Source of the DNA: Chamaecyparis obtusa | Taxonomy: Eukaryota > Streptophyta > Pinopsida > Cupressales > Cupressaceae | Reading direction: 5' to 3' | DNA length: 64,000 nucleotides | NCBI GenBank assembly: GCA_027943335.1 | Contig: BSBK01014773.1 | Location: 1-64,000 of the forward strand | In this document: piece after piece, positions 1 to 10,375 of the stretch | How the letters are laid out: every line of letters starts with the position of its first letter | Position numbering within the stretch: the first letter of the stretch is position 1 | Notes under the pieces: model-generated | Databases searched by the model: none | What the model was told of the DNA's origin: nothing | What the model saw: the letters and a program-made list of their open reading frames with translations, nothing else | Program-made: the position numbers and the translations under genes

Positions 1-1260
1 TTCCAAAGAAGTGTGAAGAAGTATCTGACATTGTTATATTCAGGGCTATGCTAGTAAGTCCACCATTGCTTCCACAAGAATGATTTGAATTTCCCCAAAA
101 ATGATTTAGAATAATGGGTTGGAAAGTAAAGATCGTTTTCTTGTAGAGCTAGAGTATTCAACTCTCTCACTAATTTTTTATTATGCCTATAGTGTTGAGG
201 AAAGGTCTGAATGTCAACTATTTGTTGCATGTTGTTGTATCTTCAGTATTTACTATTTATTTACTTTTCATCCTCTAAATGGCCATCAAGTTAAAATATT
301 TCAGAACATATAGATTTACTTATAGAGAGAAGATTTCCTATAGTGCTCTGCAAAGTCAATGCCCTGAAAAAGTTCAGTGGACAAAGAGATAACTTCTAAC
401 ATTCATGTAGCAGGATTATATTTATTCTTGATCTTTGGTACTCTTGGAATGTCCCGCAATTGACCATAATAAAAATAAGAAAATAAAGCCTTCCTGTAGT
501 TGACCATTATAAATATAAGAAAGAAAAACTTTCCTATAATTGACCATTATAAAAATAAGAAAAATATCCTTTCTTTTGTGCAAACCAGTTCTCATTGTAA
601 TTCCTTGTTTATAAACCCTCACCTCAAAATATTCAACATTCTTGTCAGAGTTATGGCCTAATGGTCCATTGTAAATGATCTGTTGTCTCTTTTCATCAAA
701 ATTAGTTGATCCAGCATAGGAGAAATCAGTATTTATTATTGAATTAAATAATGTAAGCTAGTATCATTTAGAATAATCAAATGCTTCAAAAATGTAAATG
801 CTCGGCTGATGAATGGTACAGACAACAATCCTTCCAGTATAAACAGTATTTCAAACAGTTTGCATATAACAATGGCAACAGCTCTTGCATCTAATCCAGA
901 AGTGAGCTCATATATGAAAATTAAAGAGAGATTTGCAACAAGCTCAACCACAATTGTCAACCATTTTCTTTGTTCAGTTCAAAATCCAGAGATGCCAGGT
1001 AGGCCTACCAAAGCATCTCTTGAATTTTCCAACTCCACAACTTCCATTACCTCATCAACAAATGTCTACGTATTGGAAATCGATCATCTTGTAACATGAC
1101 ACTTTGACATATCTCATTCGAATAAAGAACTTAATTGCAAAGGGAAAATATATAGTTACGGACTTTACAATTTTGGTTTTATCATCAGCATCTTTTGGGA
1201 GATGAGGAAATGCACAATATATTAATGATTCCCAAACAATGACTTGTGGACAATGCACTG
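1..1260 (-). pseudogene. Full-size ABCG (PDR-type) transporter pseudogene, second half, runs off left edge
   Basis: PDR-type ABCG proteins are plasma-membrane ATP-driven exporters of terpenoids, phenolics and hormones. Read on the minus strand, consecutive pieces match the second nucleotide-binding domain and the start of the second membrane domain. About 1258-1164 reads HCPQVIVWESLIY. About 1066-760 carries [15 protein letters not shown] and CTIHQPS. About 725-638 reads NGPLGHNSDKNVEYFE and is followed by a GT donor. About 453-316 reads VPKIKNKYNPAT. About 205-1 reads DLYFPTHYSKSF, then LWKQWWTY. Intron positions look like those of the family, so this is a decayed genomic copy, not a processed one. 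It is dead: the Walker B aspartate is replaced (IFIYELT), the signature loop is interrupted by a stop, there are further stops, and a base is missing near 710. The rest of the gene would lie left of the window. Confidence 0.85.
457..575. repeat. 40-bp tandem repeat, 3 copies, in a pseudogene intron
   Basis: The phrase TTGACCATTATAAAAATAAG recurs with small changes near 460, 500 and 540, a 40-bp period. It lies between two recognisable exons of the ABCG pseudogene and ends at the acceptor side of that intron, so it is an intronic expansion. The expected acceptor AG there reads GG on the minus strand. Confidence 0.7.
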
Positions 1261-1269
1261 TTCAGTGAA

Positions 1270-2145
1270 TAATTAAATTTGATATTTTGTGTGTATCTAC
1301 AGATGATTTTGATATAATTGGGTACACTGATTGGGCTGGCTGGTTTTTTAGGATAGAAAAAGCATTGTAGATTATGTGTTTTATATCGGTTCTCATGCTG
1401 TTTCTTCATCTTTTCAATTTAACAAATTTGTATAATATTTTGAATCATATTTTATGATCTATTATCAGAATGAGAGAACTTTTGGAGAAAGAAAATATTC
1501 TTTTTAGTATAACTCTCATCTTGATGAGAGATCACCATAGATAGAGGTCCTCATAATGAAGATCACAAGGAGCGGTAATTTTTAGCTTATTTGTTTCATG
1601 ATAGATAGTTCGTAAGAAAGATCATAGCGAGTTTCAAGTTTTCACTTATTCATTTCATGATAGATAGCTCAAATAGAAGATCATAAGGAGGAAGAATTTT
1701 TCCTTTATTTTTTTCATAATAAATAGCTCATATGGAAGATGTCACCATACAAATAGATTCTGATGGGTAGTGGTGGTTTTAAATATTTAGTTGTCACTTG
1801 ATTAGATTTTATGTATGTTGTTATTCTAATTTCAAGTATTTATACAAAATATAACTTCATTTTGTGCAATGAAATGGATTTTGACATATTTTCATAATAC
1901 AATTAAATTTGATATTTTGTCTGTATTTGCAGAGCATTTTAATTTAATTGGGTATACAGTGTTTGGGCTGGTTTCTAGAAAAATTACTATAGATATGTGG
2001 TTCTATGTTAAGAATTTCTTGATCTTAAAAATAGAAATAATAAAAAAAATGGTAATGATTAGTTTCTTTGTCTTCAATTTAAGAAATTATGATATGCATT
2101 AATGTTTTAGATTATATTTCATGACTCATTATTGGGATGAGGGAG
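1270..2145 (+). repeat. Pair of diverged direct repeats (about 210-240 bp each)
   Basis: Positions about 1270-1480 and 1900-2145 share the same ordered landmarks: AATTAAATTTGATATTTTGT, then TTGGGTA(C/T)AC, a GGGCTGG stretch, TCAATTTAA, and a CATGATCTATTAT-like end with GAGGGAG or GAGAGAAC. The copies are diverged and differ in length. They flank the 60-bp tandem repeat. I see no coding potential. Confidence 0.6.
1557..1745. repeat. About 60-bp tandem repeat, 3 copies
   Basis: GAAGATCACAAGGAG, AAGATCATAGCGAG and AAGATCATAAGGAGG begin near 1558, 1618 and 1677. Each is followed by a T-rich stretch and CATGATAGATAG-like text. A partial fourth start (GGAAGATG) is near 1733. No gene overlaps it. 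Confidence 0.65.
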
Positions 2146-2261
2146 CTGTTGTGATAATAGATGATGAAGTGCAATAATTTTCTTTCTAAAATAGCTCTCT
2201 CATTTTGATAATGGATAAAATGTGATCGAAAACTTTATAACAAGTAAATCTTACTCAACAC

Positions 2262-2978
2262 TGTTAAATAATTTGAGATCAGAGGATAAGATATAAACTG
2301 AATATATGTAGTAGATTTCAATTGCTTTGGTTATTGATTGAATCTACACATTTGAATATCTATATATATTGAACTAGCAAATAAGAAAAGACGTGACTAT
2401 TCACATTAGAAATGACATGTTAGTTCATAATGAAGTGACGTGACTATTCATAACAATTACCATTCGTTCCCTTCACTATCAATTAGACTTTGTTCTCTTA
2501 ACCATATCTTTTAGATATTATTTGTAAGCACTGGTATCTATACAGTATTAAACACTAATCATAGAATGAACCGATTCCTATCCTGGAATGATAATCATAT
2601 TATACTTCTTCAGGTTTCTTTGTATTGATATGCATATCATATAGGGTAGTATAGTCACTATTGTGACTGTTATGTATTAACAGTCATGATAGTATCGTGA
2701 CTGTTAATACATAACAGTCACAATACCCTATAACTTAAACTACTCAATAACAATACAGTATGCTCATGCAATAATACGAAGTGTTCACCTGATATTAATC
2801 AGGGTAATATATATCAATGGTAATCGGTAACAATCGGTATCCACGGTGTGTTCACCCAATAGGTTAGTACATGAAACCCGATCAGAATTGAATTTAATCC
2901 AATCACTATCGGATATTGTATGCTATTAATATTTCAGATATATAATAATAGTGATAATATATTTTAATATATATGTAT

Positions 2979-3009
<31 letters not shown>

Positions 3010-3051
3010 CTACATAATATTATTATCTGATTGAAGCTATATTTATTAACA
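2262..3051 (-). repeat. 3' LTR of the gag-only Copia element
   Basis: This is 790 bp with TG...CA ends read on the plus strand. It matches 4747-5521 along its length. The main length difference is in the AT-rich TAATAATATTATTATT tract near 2990. It contains a long palindrome at 2659-2725. Confidence 0.9.
2659..2725. repeat. Perfect 28-bp-arm palindrome inside the LTR
   Basis: The left arm 2659-2686 begins TATTGTGACTGTTATG. The right arm 2698-2725 is its exact reverse complement, and the loop is 11 nt. Outside the arms TATAGGG and CCCTATA extend the pairing after a 12-nt bulge. The matching place in the other LTR (about 5140-5215) has the same structure with several mismatches. Confidence 0.9.
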
Positions 3052-3060
3052 CTCCCTCTT
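3052..3060 (-). promoter_or_regulatory. Polypurine tract of the gag-only element
   Basis: On the minus strand AAGAGGGAG ends exactly at the 3' LTR boundary. A purine-rich tract is expected there as the primer for plus-strand DNA synthesis. Confidence 0.75.
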
Positions 3061-3119
3061 AGCTAGGGAAGATAAAATATAACTCACAATAAGCTCATAA
3101 ACTGTGAGGGTTAGTTCCC

Positions 3120-3600
3120 AGGTGGATTGCCTCTATTGGCGATTCTATCCATAGTTCCCAGGTGGATTGCCTCTATCAGTGATTCGATCCACAAGCTCCT
3201 GTGCGGATTGCCTCCATTGGTGATTCTATCCACAACTCATGAGCTAAGGTGTGGATTGCCTCTATCGGCGATTCTATCCACAAGCTCTTGTGTGGATTGC
3301 CTCCATCGGTGATTCTATCCACAACTCATGAGCTTCAGAGTGGATTGCCTCTATCGGTGATTCTATCCACAAGTCATGAGCTAAGGTGTGGATTGCCTCT
3401 ATCGGAAATTCTATCCACAAGCTCCTGTGTGGATTGCCTCCATCGGTGATTCTATCCACAGCTCATGAGCTTCAGAGTGGATTGCCTCTATCGGTGATTC
3501 TATCCACAAGCTCCTATATGGATTGCCTCTATTGACGATTCTATCCACAACTCATGAGCTTCAGAGTGGATTGCCTCTATCGGCGATTCTATCCACAAGC
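3120..3600. repeat. Minisatellite, 11 units of 41 or 48 bp, each with self-complementary ends
   Basis: The core GTGGATTGCCTCTATCGG...GATTCTATCCAC recurs 11 times, starting near 3123, 3163, 3204, 3252, 3293, 3341, 3389, 3430, 3478, 3519 and 3567. Spacing alternates between about 41 and 48 bp because two linker types alternate: AAGCTCCTGT and AACTCATGAGCTAAGG. Each core begins GTGGAT and ends ATCCAC, so every unit can fold as a hairpin. The linker AGCTCATGAGCT is itself a palindrome. The array lies between gag and the 3' LTR. Short open frames across it come from the repeat and are not genes. Confidence 0.93.
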
Positions 3601-3833
3601 AAGATATATTTATTACAAAAGAAAAATTATTGCAAGATCGTCACCTTCCAATAATTTTAACAAATACAAGTGATAAATCATTTGGAAGTCATCACTTCCT
3701 TATGATTTACACAGGGCCCATAATTATAAAATAAAATTAACATAATAATCAATAATCATTCCAAGTTTACCTCAGAAGTGTTTCACCTTCAATAGTGAAC
3801 TCCCTCTCAATCATAAGGTATCTTGAATTCCAT

Positions 3834-4643
3834 TTAGAGAAGGCATTTCTCTGAACATACATTTGATTTATTTCCTTCAGCAAGGGAAGCTTGCATTCTA
3901 AGTCTGTCAGGACAATTTCTTGCGTAGCGACCATATTTGTCACATCTAAAACATTGCATTGAAGAGTAGTCTCTTGGTTTCTTGAACGGATGTTGATCAT
4001 ATGTCTTCTTGCCCTTTTTCCTTTTTGAACAAGTGGCGAGAGCCTGGACATCTTCTTTAGTGGATTCCAAGACTCCTCTGGATTTCAGGTTGTACTCTTC
4101 TTGAATGCAGTCAACTTTTAGTCGATCAAATTTGGGGATTTTGGTGCAAGCACTTACTCCTTGTCTAAAGTTTTCCCATGAGATAGGGAGCCCATTTAGA
4201 TTTATCATAGATAACTCCTTATTATCATAAATGTGACCAATAGAAGAGAGTTTATTCCTTAATTCTATTATCCTCATAAAATATGATGTGATAGTCTCTG
4301 CTTTACACATTTTAATATTAGAGAGTTGATTTTTAAGAGTAAGAATTCTACTGGTGTTGTTGATTTGAAACATGTTTTCTAGGGCTTTGAACATGTCATG
4401 AGCAGAGTCCAACTTTGTGATGACAGGTAGTAAATGATTTTTCACTCCATCTACTAATAATTCCATTACTCTAATATTGTCCTTTTCCCATTTATTTTTC
4501 TCATCATTTTCATTAGGTTGAAGAGGTTTCTCTCTTATTGAATTCAAGTCATTCTTCCTTAATACTAACATCATTCGAAGTTTCCATGATTCAAAATTGG
4601 AGGCACCTTCAATTCTATCTTCTAGTCTCATTCCATTTTCCAT
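3834..4643 (-). CDS. gag: Copia-type Gag protein (269 aa)
   Basis: Gag forms the virus-like particle that packages retrotransposon RNA in the cytoplasm. Residues about 15-190 match the Gag/UBN2 region of plant Copia elements (SWKLRMMLVL near 20, SYFMRIIELRNKL near 120, SWENFRQGV near 155). A zinc knuckle follows at 231-244, CFRCDKYGRYARNC, in which the usual Gly-His is Gly-Arg, so nucleic-acid binding is probably impaired. The frame has no internal stop. The ATG at 4643 is about 90 nt downstream of the primer-binding site on the minus strand. No pol frame follows. Similar fragments in another frame at 3767-4051 are not separate genes. Confidence 0.85.
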   Translation of the reverse strand: MENGMRLEDRIEGASNFESWKLRMMLVLRKNDLNSIREKPLQPNENDEKNKWEKDNIRVMELLVDGVKNHLLPVITKLDSAHDMFKALENMFQINNTSRILTLKNQLSNIKMCKAETITSYFMRIIELRNKLSSIGHIYDNKELSMINLNGLPISWENFRQGVSACTKIPKFDRLKVDCIQEEYNLKSRGVLESTKEDVQALATCSKRKKGKKTYDQHPFKKPRDYSSMQCFRCDKYGRYARNCPDRLRMQASLAEGNKSNVCSEKCLL

Positions 4644-4733
4644 TTTGAGATTTAAAAATAAAAAAATGATCTTGATCTTCCTTTAATTTGTTTGGATCTT
4701 CCTTCAAGTGGTTAGACTTCAATGAAAGAACTT

Positions 4734-4746
4734 GGCTCTGATACCA
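4734..4746 (-). promoter_or_regulatory. Primer-binding site (initiator Met tRNA)
   Basis: On the minus strand TGGTATCAGAGCC immediately follows the 5' LTR. It is the standard plant retrotransposon site complementary to the 3' end of tRNA-iMet, and it fixes the element's orientation. Confidence 0.93.
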
Positions 4747-5521
4747 TGTTAAATAATTTGAGATCAAAGGATAAGATATAAACTGAATATATGTAGTAGA
4801 TTTCAATTGCCTTGGATATTGATTGAATCTACACATTTGAATATCTATATATATTGAACTAGCAAATAAGAAAAGACGTGACTATTCACATTAGAAGTGA
4901 CATGTTAGTTCATAATAAAGTGACGTGACTATTCATAACAATTACCATTTGTTCCCTTCACTATCAATTAGACTTTGTTCTCTTAATCATATCCTTTAGA
5001 TATTATTTGTAAGCACTGGTATCTATACAGTATTAAAGACTAATCATAGAATGAACCGATTCCTATCCTGGAACGATAATCATATTATACTTCTTCAGGT
5101 TTCTTTGTACTGATCTGCGTATCATATAGGGTAGTATAGTCACTATCGTGACTATTATGTATTAACAATCACAATAGCATCATGACTGTTAATACATAAC
5201 AGTCACAATAGACTGTAACTTAAACTGCCCGATAACAATATAGTATGCTCACACAATAATACGGAGTGTTCACCTGATATTAATTGGGGTAATATATATC
5301 AATGGTAATCGGTAACAATAGGTATCCACGGTGTGTTCACCCAATAGGTGAGTACATGAAACCCAATCAGAATTGTATGTAATCCGATCACTATCAGATA
5401 TTGTATGCTATTAATATTTCAGATATATAATAATAGTGATAATATATTTTAATATATATGTATATATTATTATTATTATCTACATAATATTATTATCTGA
5501 TCGAAGCTATATTTATTAACA
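4747..5521 (-). repeat. 5' LTR of the gag-only Copia element
   Basis: This is 775 bp and collinear with 2262-3051. In element orientation it is the 5' LTR because the primer-binding site adjoins it. It carries a degraded copy of the long palindrome. Confidence 0.9.
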
Positions 5522-5526
5522 AACAC

Positions 5527-8500
5527 AATCTATAAATAAAACATAAATTGTAGAAATCTAATGTTTCTCAAAATTATAATAGATTTTAAGATGTGTCAAC
5601 TATTATATATTATGACCCAATTTTCATTGATAAGATTCTCCTATTCTAGTAATCATTCTCTCTTATCAAATTAATGTCATTGAGATGACACGGTCTGAGC
5701 CTATAGTAAAAAAAGTAAGATTTTATTCTATCAGATCTCACAATTCATAAGTGTATCATATGACTATAATTTGTTCGAAGAGAAAATTGTCAATCCATAA
5801 GTCTATCATCTGGTTATAGTTTGTTTGAAAAAGAAAATAGTCATTGTCAAGTTCTCATGGTGGAACTAACTTAAAGGGCTATTATGTAATTGTTTTGCTA
5901 TAATATCATTTTCATTTTGTGGAAAATGTTTTGCAAAATTTCCTACAGCATTTCCAATGAAGAATTTCTAACCATTTTTTCTTGATGCTATTGAATGTGT
6001 GAGTGCAGTTGAAACACTACAGAATAGAAGTTTCATGAACGCAGCTGTAGAGATTATCAAACATTAAATTTGGCCAGGTATGAATAATTATTAAGTAAAA
6101 AGAATCATACTTATTTTATTATGACTGTAAATTTCTTCTTGTGGTGGGCAAGCTGATCCTTTTGTGAACAATAGTAATATAATCTTTGTATTATTTGTTA
6201 TATATTGTTTGATATTTCATGTTTGAGATCAAATGATAGTTCTATTTTTTTTTTGTATGTAATTTGATCCATTTCCTACCATCCATCTATTATACATGTG
6301 GCAATGACTTCAATTTCAAACACCATTATATAGCCATGGGGTTATAGGAGGTCTAGGTCAAAGAGTTAAAATGTATAAGTATAATGTATTATGTAGTGTG
6401 TTTAAGTTAAAAATTAGTCTGCACACACTCCTCAAACCATCACCCACATTAGTTAATGCACTTTATGCAAAAAACAAGGACTATCCCGTCATTTTCACAC
6501 CAAAAAACCATTGGAAACTCACCTAGGACATCATCAAAATGTGTGTAGACCTTACTGTAAACCTCTGTAATTCAGATGAATGAAACTAGATATTGAAATA
6601 AGGCATTTCATCAATTTTTAGGCCTTTCTACCATGGGAAACATGAGTTATGCAATTTTGTTCATTTACTACAACCCTAAATGAGGGTTCCAAACAATTTT
6701 CACCAAAAACATTGTATATTTCAAACCACTTGCAAAACTAAGTATACTTGCTCTACTTTCAATCCATATAGGGATTGAGGCAAGAGATAGTACAGACAAT
6801 GAGAAGCAAGCCCTGGAATAAAGAAATTACAGTCAAAAAATAGCGAGGACAACATTTTTCTTTATTGAAGCTTACACAAAACAACCCCTTGTGTTGACTA
6901 ATAGAAGATCATTTAAGAATTACCAACCAACTTCCAACACTTCCCAAGCAGTTTTCAAATGGGGAACCATTGGTTACAAGATTTACAACATTTTGCATAG
7001 AAAACTTCCAAAAGTAACTTTTATATCCTTGATCTAATGCTTATGAAACTTTACTAAAATACTCCATATGACTTCCTAATCACAAAAAATACCTAATTAG
7101 GTCCAAATTACCTTTCAATGTGTGAGGCTTTTGTTTGGGTTATCAAAGTATTGGTGTGATGGAGATTATGAGATTTCGTAGAATGGTATGAGTTTGGGTC
7201 TCTCTCTACAGCAACAGGTTCGTTAACAATTAATTACATGTGTAAAAATGCAAACTATTCTTGTTCGCTAATGCCTCTTTGTACTGCAAAAGTGCACATA
7301 GGCTTTGGCATACGTTGTTTTCCTCTAGGTTTTTGGTGAATCGATCTCACTATCTCAAATTCGTTAACAGATTCATTCCAAATGGTATGGGACTCTTTAT
7401 TTGTAGGTGTTATCTTCAAATACCTCTATCTTAGTATTTGATTATGTAAAACAGTAGAAGCAAAAGAAAAGGTTCTTGGCTTGGAAAAAAATTGATTTTT
7501 ATTTTTCCTTGGAAGCTTTTCTTCCAACCTACTGATGAATCTATTAAAATTGTTGGCTCTTTGGTTTTTTCTATATAACAATGCATGTGAATTTATGAAT
7601 CTAGATTTTCTAGAAAGTTTGTGGAATTATTTTAAAGAACATGATCACCATTACAGGAAACTATAAACATGGAAGACACCTTATGAATTAATAGGAGATC
7701 ACTAAGGCTTAAATGTATAAATTTAAATTAGAAAGGAGGAAACAAACTAGAGGTAGATATTAAGCCTGCATATGCTAGAGCTATTGGTTTTATCTTCTTA
7801 AGTGAAATATGTAGGTCACACACATTTTCCCAGGCTAAAGAGTTACCAATTTTTTGTCTACACAAATTATAGATCAGAAGAACAATACTAGCATGGAAGA
7901 TTGCACCACTTGAAGATGACAGTCCTTATAACTACTTTTTCCATATTTTACAAGTCAATTAGAATGATAAAATATATTCTCCATTAAATAGCACATCCAA
8001 GATTACCAAGAAGTCGATAAATCATAAATTATAGCTGGACAAATGTTATCGTAGCACTTTGAAAGCCACCTTGCAAATAACAATTTAGTTATCATTTAAA
8101 AAGACTGCTTCATTAGTAGCATTTGGACAATTACTTAAAAAAAAATTCAACGCCCAGTGGGTGTACTTATTTAAGGGGTCAAACATAGACTTTGAAATGA
8201 CATTTGAACTAACAAAAAGCTGTGTAAGATGAGTAATCCTTCAAAACAGAGATTTGATATAAGTTCGTAACACTAGAGTTAGCTAGCCAGAGTATATTAT
8301 GCATAAGTATTAAACTAGACCAACAACTCTATATTGGAAATCCAAATGGAGAGAGTAAAGCCACTAAATTCTAAGCTTTGGATTTAGGCATAATTCACAA
8401 CTCGTGCCCATATTTCAGCAAAGTGAACATAATTGAAGGTATGAACTAAATTTTAGTTTTGTAATGATATATAATAATATATTGTTTTCAGCCATATATA

Positions 8501-10232
8501 TTTAAGTCATATCAACAGTGACCGGCATCCACAAGATGTCATGCTTAATGACCTCTATCTCATGTCTATCGATGATAATTGCAAGATGCACACCTCTAAA
8601 CTTTAAGTGTGATAGAGAAGCCATGCACAAATCAACCCGGGGACTCACCATGCAACCCATTCTGGATTGGAAATTCATTTAGCACATGTCAGGCCATTGA
8701 AGTTTGGTTGATTGTGGGAAGGGGATGAACCATGACACCTGAGGTTGTGGTTGTTGAGAATTGAATTGAAATCTTACAAATTTAGATATTATTTATGTCC
8801 AAATGCTCCTTGCCAATTTCTGATATGTACAGAAAACTAGTATATCAAGAGGTTGTAGAAACTCCCATACCTTTGGAATACCTAAATAAGAAGGTTTGGA
8901 TTTTCTTTAATAGTTGTTAAATAAACATTGAAGTCAAATTTTATTTTGTGAGAAGAGAGAGAATATGATGTGTACTATTCTAGTAGATAAGACTTGAATA
9001 AACAAGGTCATGTATTGAATATGATCTATATTACTATGGTATATACGATTAGAATAAACAAGGCTATGCATTCAAATCGAATGATTTTTGTGGAAGACAT
9101 GGTTTCCCTTCACCATTGTCCTATTGTTAACTATGGTTAGTGAAATTATGTTCTTTCTATTGTATCACCAGTTTCTTATGATTTAGATAATACTACTGTA
9201 TTTGATGATTAGAATGGAGATAAACATGATTGGGTTTGGGACCCCTATTTATCAAATGGGTCATTGAGCTTTCCATCAAAACTGACTTGTCACATTAATG
9301 TAATTTATGTAGCTGGGTGTTCTATATTTTGAGTTTTTAAGTGTTTTGTACATTGAGTTGCTTTGAAATCATGGATTAGAAATGGAGAGGTTAGTGGTTA
9401 TAAAATTAGCATCATTTATAACCTTGGTGGTGTTCTATCAAGTAAAAAGAAACCAAGGAAAATGTGAATGTCTTGTAATTTTCAATTTTGAGGACTAAGG
9501 CAGCCACCATATAATTCCATCATATATAGAAATTTCTCCTATTTTGGAGAATGTCCCTTATTTTTCATTTTTATGAGGCTTAAATATTGAGTTGAGTAGC
9601 CCCTTATCCTCTACGATTATCTTCAAAACTCTAAAGCCTAAACATAGTATTCTCTTTTAATAGGTTCTGACAATATTGTCGCTTTAATGATAAAAATTGC
9701 AAACTCATGTCCTAAAATCTATTATATTTCTCTCTGTATTTACAAGTTGAAAATTTTAGAAATGCTAGCCCATTGGTAGAAAATTCTTAAATTTTGCCAA
9801 ATAGGTGAATTGGAGGATTTAAATTAACTTTCTAGAGATTCCTTTAGGGTTAGAAAGGTCAAAATGCTTTGTATATGTGATACATTCCAATTTGAAATTT
9901 TGTAGTAAAACTTACTAGAAAGGCAATGAAATGTCAACTTCTATGAAATTCATTTGATCTTCAATCTGCTTTCAAGCATTTTTATATAACAGAAAAAATC
10001 AAACTAACCAAACAAACATATTTTTTATTACATCTGATGGAGCTCTCTAATTTAAGTTTGAAATTGAAGATGCTAATTACTAATTATTCGAACCCATCTT
10101 TAACTTTAAGTCTATGTGCCAAAGTCTCTTTAAAATTTGCTGATATATATTATTTTCTATTTTTTAAATTTTTTTTTATCTTTATCTGTCAATAATTTTC
10201 AAAATTTAATTATATTATCAATCTCATTGCAA
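5527..10232. other. AT-rich intergenic stretch, no gene recognised
   Basis: I found no frame with recognisable protein similarity, no LTR or primer site and no RNA gene here. Near 5975-6065 a short plus-strand stretch (AVETLQNRSFMNAAVEI) looks exon-like, but I cannot name it. The rest is AT-rich with short homopolymer runs. Confidence 0.6.
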
Positions 10233-10375
10233 GTTGAATCTACATCCATAATGGATAAAGGGAAGTTCCTTTTGGTTGCAAGGAGGTTTAGACATGCTAC
10301 AAGCGTTGAATACATAATCTTTGTTGATGATGAAGATCTGTCCCAAGGAGGTAATGCATATATAGGGAAATTCAG
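10233..10375 (+). pseudogene. Isolated exon of a tubby-like protein (tubby C-terminal domain)
   Basis: Plant tubby-like proteins have an F-box and a C-terminal beta-barrel that binds membrane phosphoinositides. From 10251 the frame reads MDKGKFLLVARRFRHAT, then VEYIIF and DLSQGGNAYIGKFR. This matches the conserved stretch of the family in which KFLL-RRFR, EYIIS and SNAYVGKLR motifs follow one another. A consensus donor (TTCAG|GTATG) follows at 10375/10376. A pyrimidine-rich run and an AG precede it near 10232. I could not find the F-box exon upstream or the NFLGTKF-type exon downstream, so I regard this as a fragment. Confidence 0.68.

Larger units (their letters stand above)
2262..5521 (-). 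mobile_element. Complete non-autonomous Copia-type LTR element with gag only (TR-GAG-like)
   Basis: Two direct LTRs (2262-3051 and 4747-5521) start TGTTAAATAATTTG and end TTTATTAACA. The element is flanked by the perfect 5-bp target duplication AACAC (2257-2261 and 5522-5526). On the minus strand a primer-binding site complementary to initiator methionine tRNA adjoins the right (5') LTR, and a purine tract adjoins the left (3') LTR. The internal region is only about 1.7 kb. It contains one gag frame and a minisatellite, with no protease, integrase, reverse transcriptase or RNase H. This is the layout of terminal-repeat elements with a gag domain, which depend on an autonomous Copia element for mobilisation. 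The LTRs differ at many scattered sites, so the insertion is not recent. Confidence 0.92.

Noticed and set aside
3127..3459. Three small frames over the minisatellite, on both strands
   Set aside because: They exist because the repeat unit happens to be open in several frames. No start context or similarity supports them.
3120..3600. CRISPR-like array
   Set aside because: Units are contiguous minisatellite copies with two alternating linkers, not unique spacers, and this is a plant nuclear context.
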